DNA of 5,749 nucleotides from Desulfovibrio sp. UBA6121 (GTDB taxonomy: Bacteria > Desulfobacterota > Desulfovibrionia > Desulfovibrionales > Desulfovibrionaceae), in NCBI GenBank assembly GCA_002422505.1, contig DIVX01000067.1, forward strand, positions 124-5,872. The letters run 5' to 3'. Positions 5,611-5,749 of this stretch are shown piece by piece (within the stretch, counting starts at the first letter, position 1; each line of letters begins with the position of its first letter). A program made the position numbers and the translations under genes. Under the pieces are notes generated by a model. The model did not search any database and was not told the DNA's origin. It saw only the letters and a program-made list of their open reading frames with translations.

Positions 5611-5711
5611 GGTTTTCTCCTGCGTTTGCTCCGGGTGTGCTGGGGTGTGCCGCTGTGACGAAGAGCTGCTGCCGGGCCACTATGGCAATGGGTACAATTT
5701 TTAATTGTCAT
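5607..5711 (-). CDS. Possible 34-residue leader peptide overlapping the exporter gene
   Basis: A short frame on the minus strand begins with ATG at 5711-5709 and ends with TGA at 5609-5607, overlapping the exporter start as ATGA. A strong AAGGAG lies 8 nt before its ATG (5725-5720). The peptide starts MTIKNCTHCHSG and ends HTRSKRRRKP: a run of Lys/Arg codons (AAA CGC AGG AGA AAA) directly before the exporter start. A basic leader before a possible basic-amino-acid exporter could act by ribosome pausing or translational coupling. The AGG AGA codons are also the exporter's own Shine-Dalgarno, so part of the basic run may be a by-product. CTHCH has the CxxCH form of a c-type haem site, but no signal peptide is present, so this is probably chance. 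The upstream frame on the same strand stops at 5711-5713 (TAATG overlap). Confidence 0.35.
   Translation of the reverse strand: MTIKNCTHCHSGPAAALRHSGTPQHTRSKRRRKP
5694..5708. promoter_or_regulatory. AT-rich palindrome upstream of the exporter
   Basis: ACAATT-TTT-AATTGT is a perfect 6-3-6 inverted repeat lying about 85 bp before the exporter ATG, in an AT-rich island of otherwise GC-rich DNA. Its AATT cores recall the AGAATT-A-AATTCT palindrome in front of the Lrp-family gene, although the spacing differs (3 versus 1). A binding site for an Lrp/AsnC-type protein is plausible. No convincing promoter was found beside it within the window. Confidence 0.4.
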
Positions 5712-5749
5712 TACGCGAACTCCTTTTTTGTTTGAGCCATGTTGGACAA

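Noticed and set aside
4739..5680. Minus-strand open frame of 313 codons
   Set aside because: It is another reading frame of the exporter and small-protein genes; the exporter frame carries TPGPNN and membrane segments, this one does not.
5682..5696. CxxCH haem motif (CTHCH) in the 34-codon frame as a cytochrome fragment
   Set aside because: Single motif, no signal peptide, no neighbouring cytochrome sequence; probably chance in a short frame.

Overview
The window is GC-rich, densely packed bacterial DNA from a Gram-negative organism. An MCE-type lipid transporter and a lipoprotein with a signal peptide both imply an outer membrane. Codon use, the style of the PutA-like N-terminus beside an Lrp-type regulator, and the gene content would suit a high-GC deltaproteobacterium such as a Desulfovibrio relative. 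That taxonomic guess rests on general familiarity, not on a search.

Left part (1-650, minus strand): the first 44 codons of a probable proline dehydrogenase/PutA-type gene run off the left edge. Directly upstream of it lies an Lrp/AsnC-family regulator. The ribosome binding site of the enzyme gene sits in the last codons of the regulator gene, so the two are probably one translationally coupled operon. The regulator has a near-consensus sigma70 promoter (TTGACA, 17 bp, TTTAAT), and its -10 box lies at the centre of a symmetrical palindrome, which suggests autoregulation.

Centre (914-4717, plus strand): a four-gene operon for an ABC-driven MCE lipid transporter. In order it encodes a STAS-MlaE fusion permease, an MlaF-like ATPase, a membrane-anchored MCE substrate-binding protein of the MlaD class, and a PqiC-like ABC-transport auxiliary lipoprotein. 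The cassette has no MlaC-like soluble shuttle and no separate MlaB gene: the STAS domain is fused to the permease and the lipoprotein occupies the last slot. The intergenic region (651-913) shared with the divergent regulator carries a perfect 10-bp inverted repeat.

Right part (4734-5749, minus strand): a LysE/RhtB-family amino-acid exporter followed by a small 65-residue protein with a CxxC motif and one hydrophobic helix. Upstream of the exporter is an unlisted 34-codon open frame with a strong Shine-Dalgarno sequence. It ends in a basic Lys/Arg run and overlaps the exporter start as ATGA, so it could be a leader peptide or coupling cistron. A 6-3-6 AT-rich palindrome lies in its first codons.

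The window holds well-known families. The points worth a second look are regulatory: the two palindromes, the leader frame, and the intergenic inverted repeat. I saw no RNA genes, mobile elements, CRISPR arrays or convincing rho-independent terminators.
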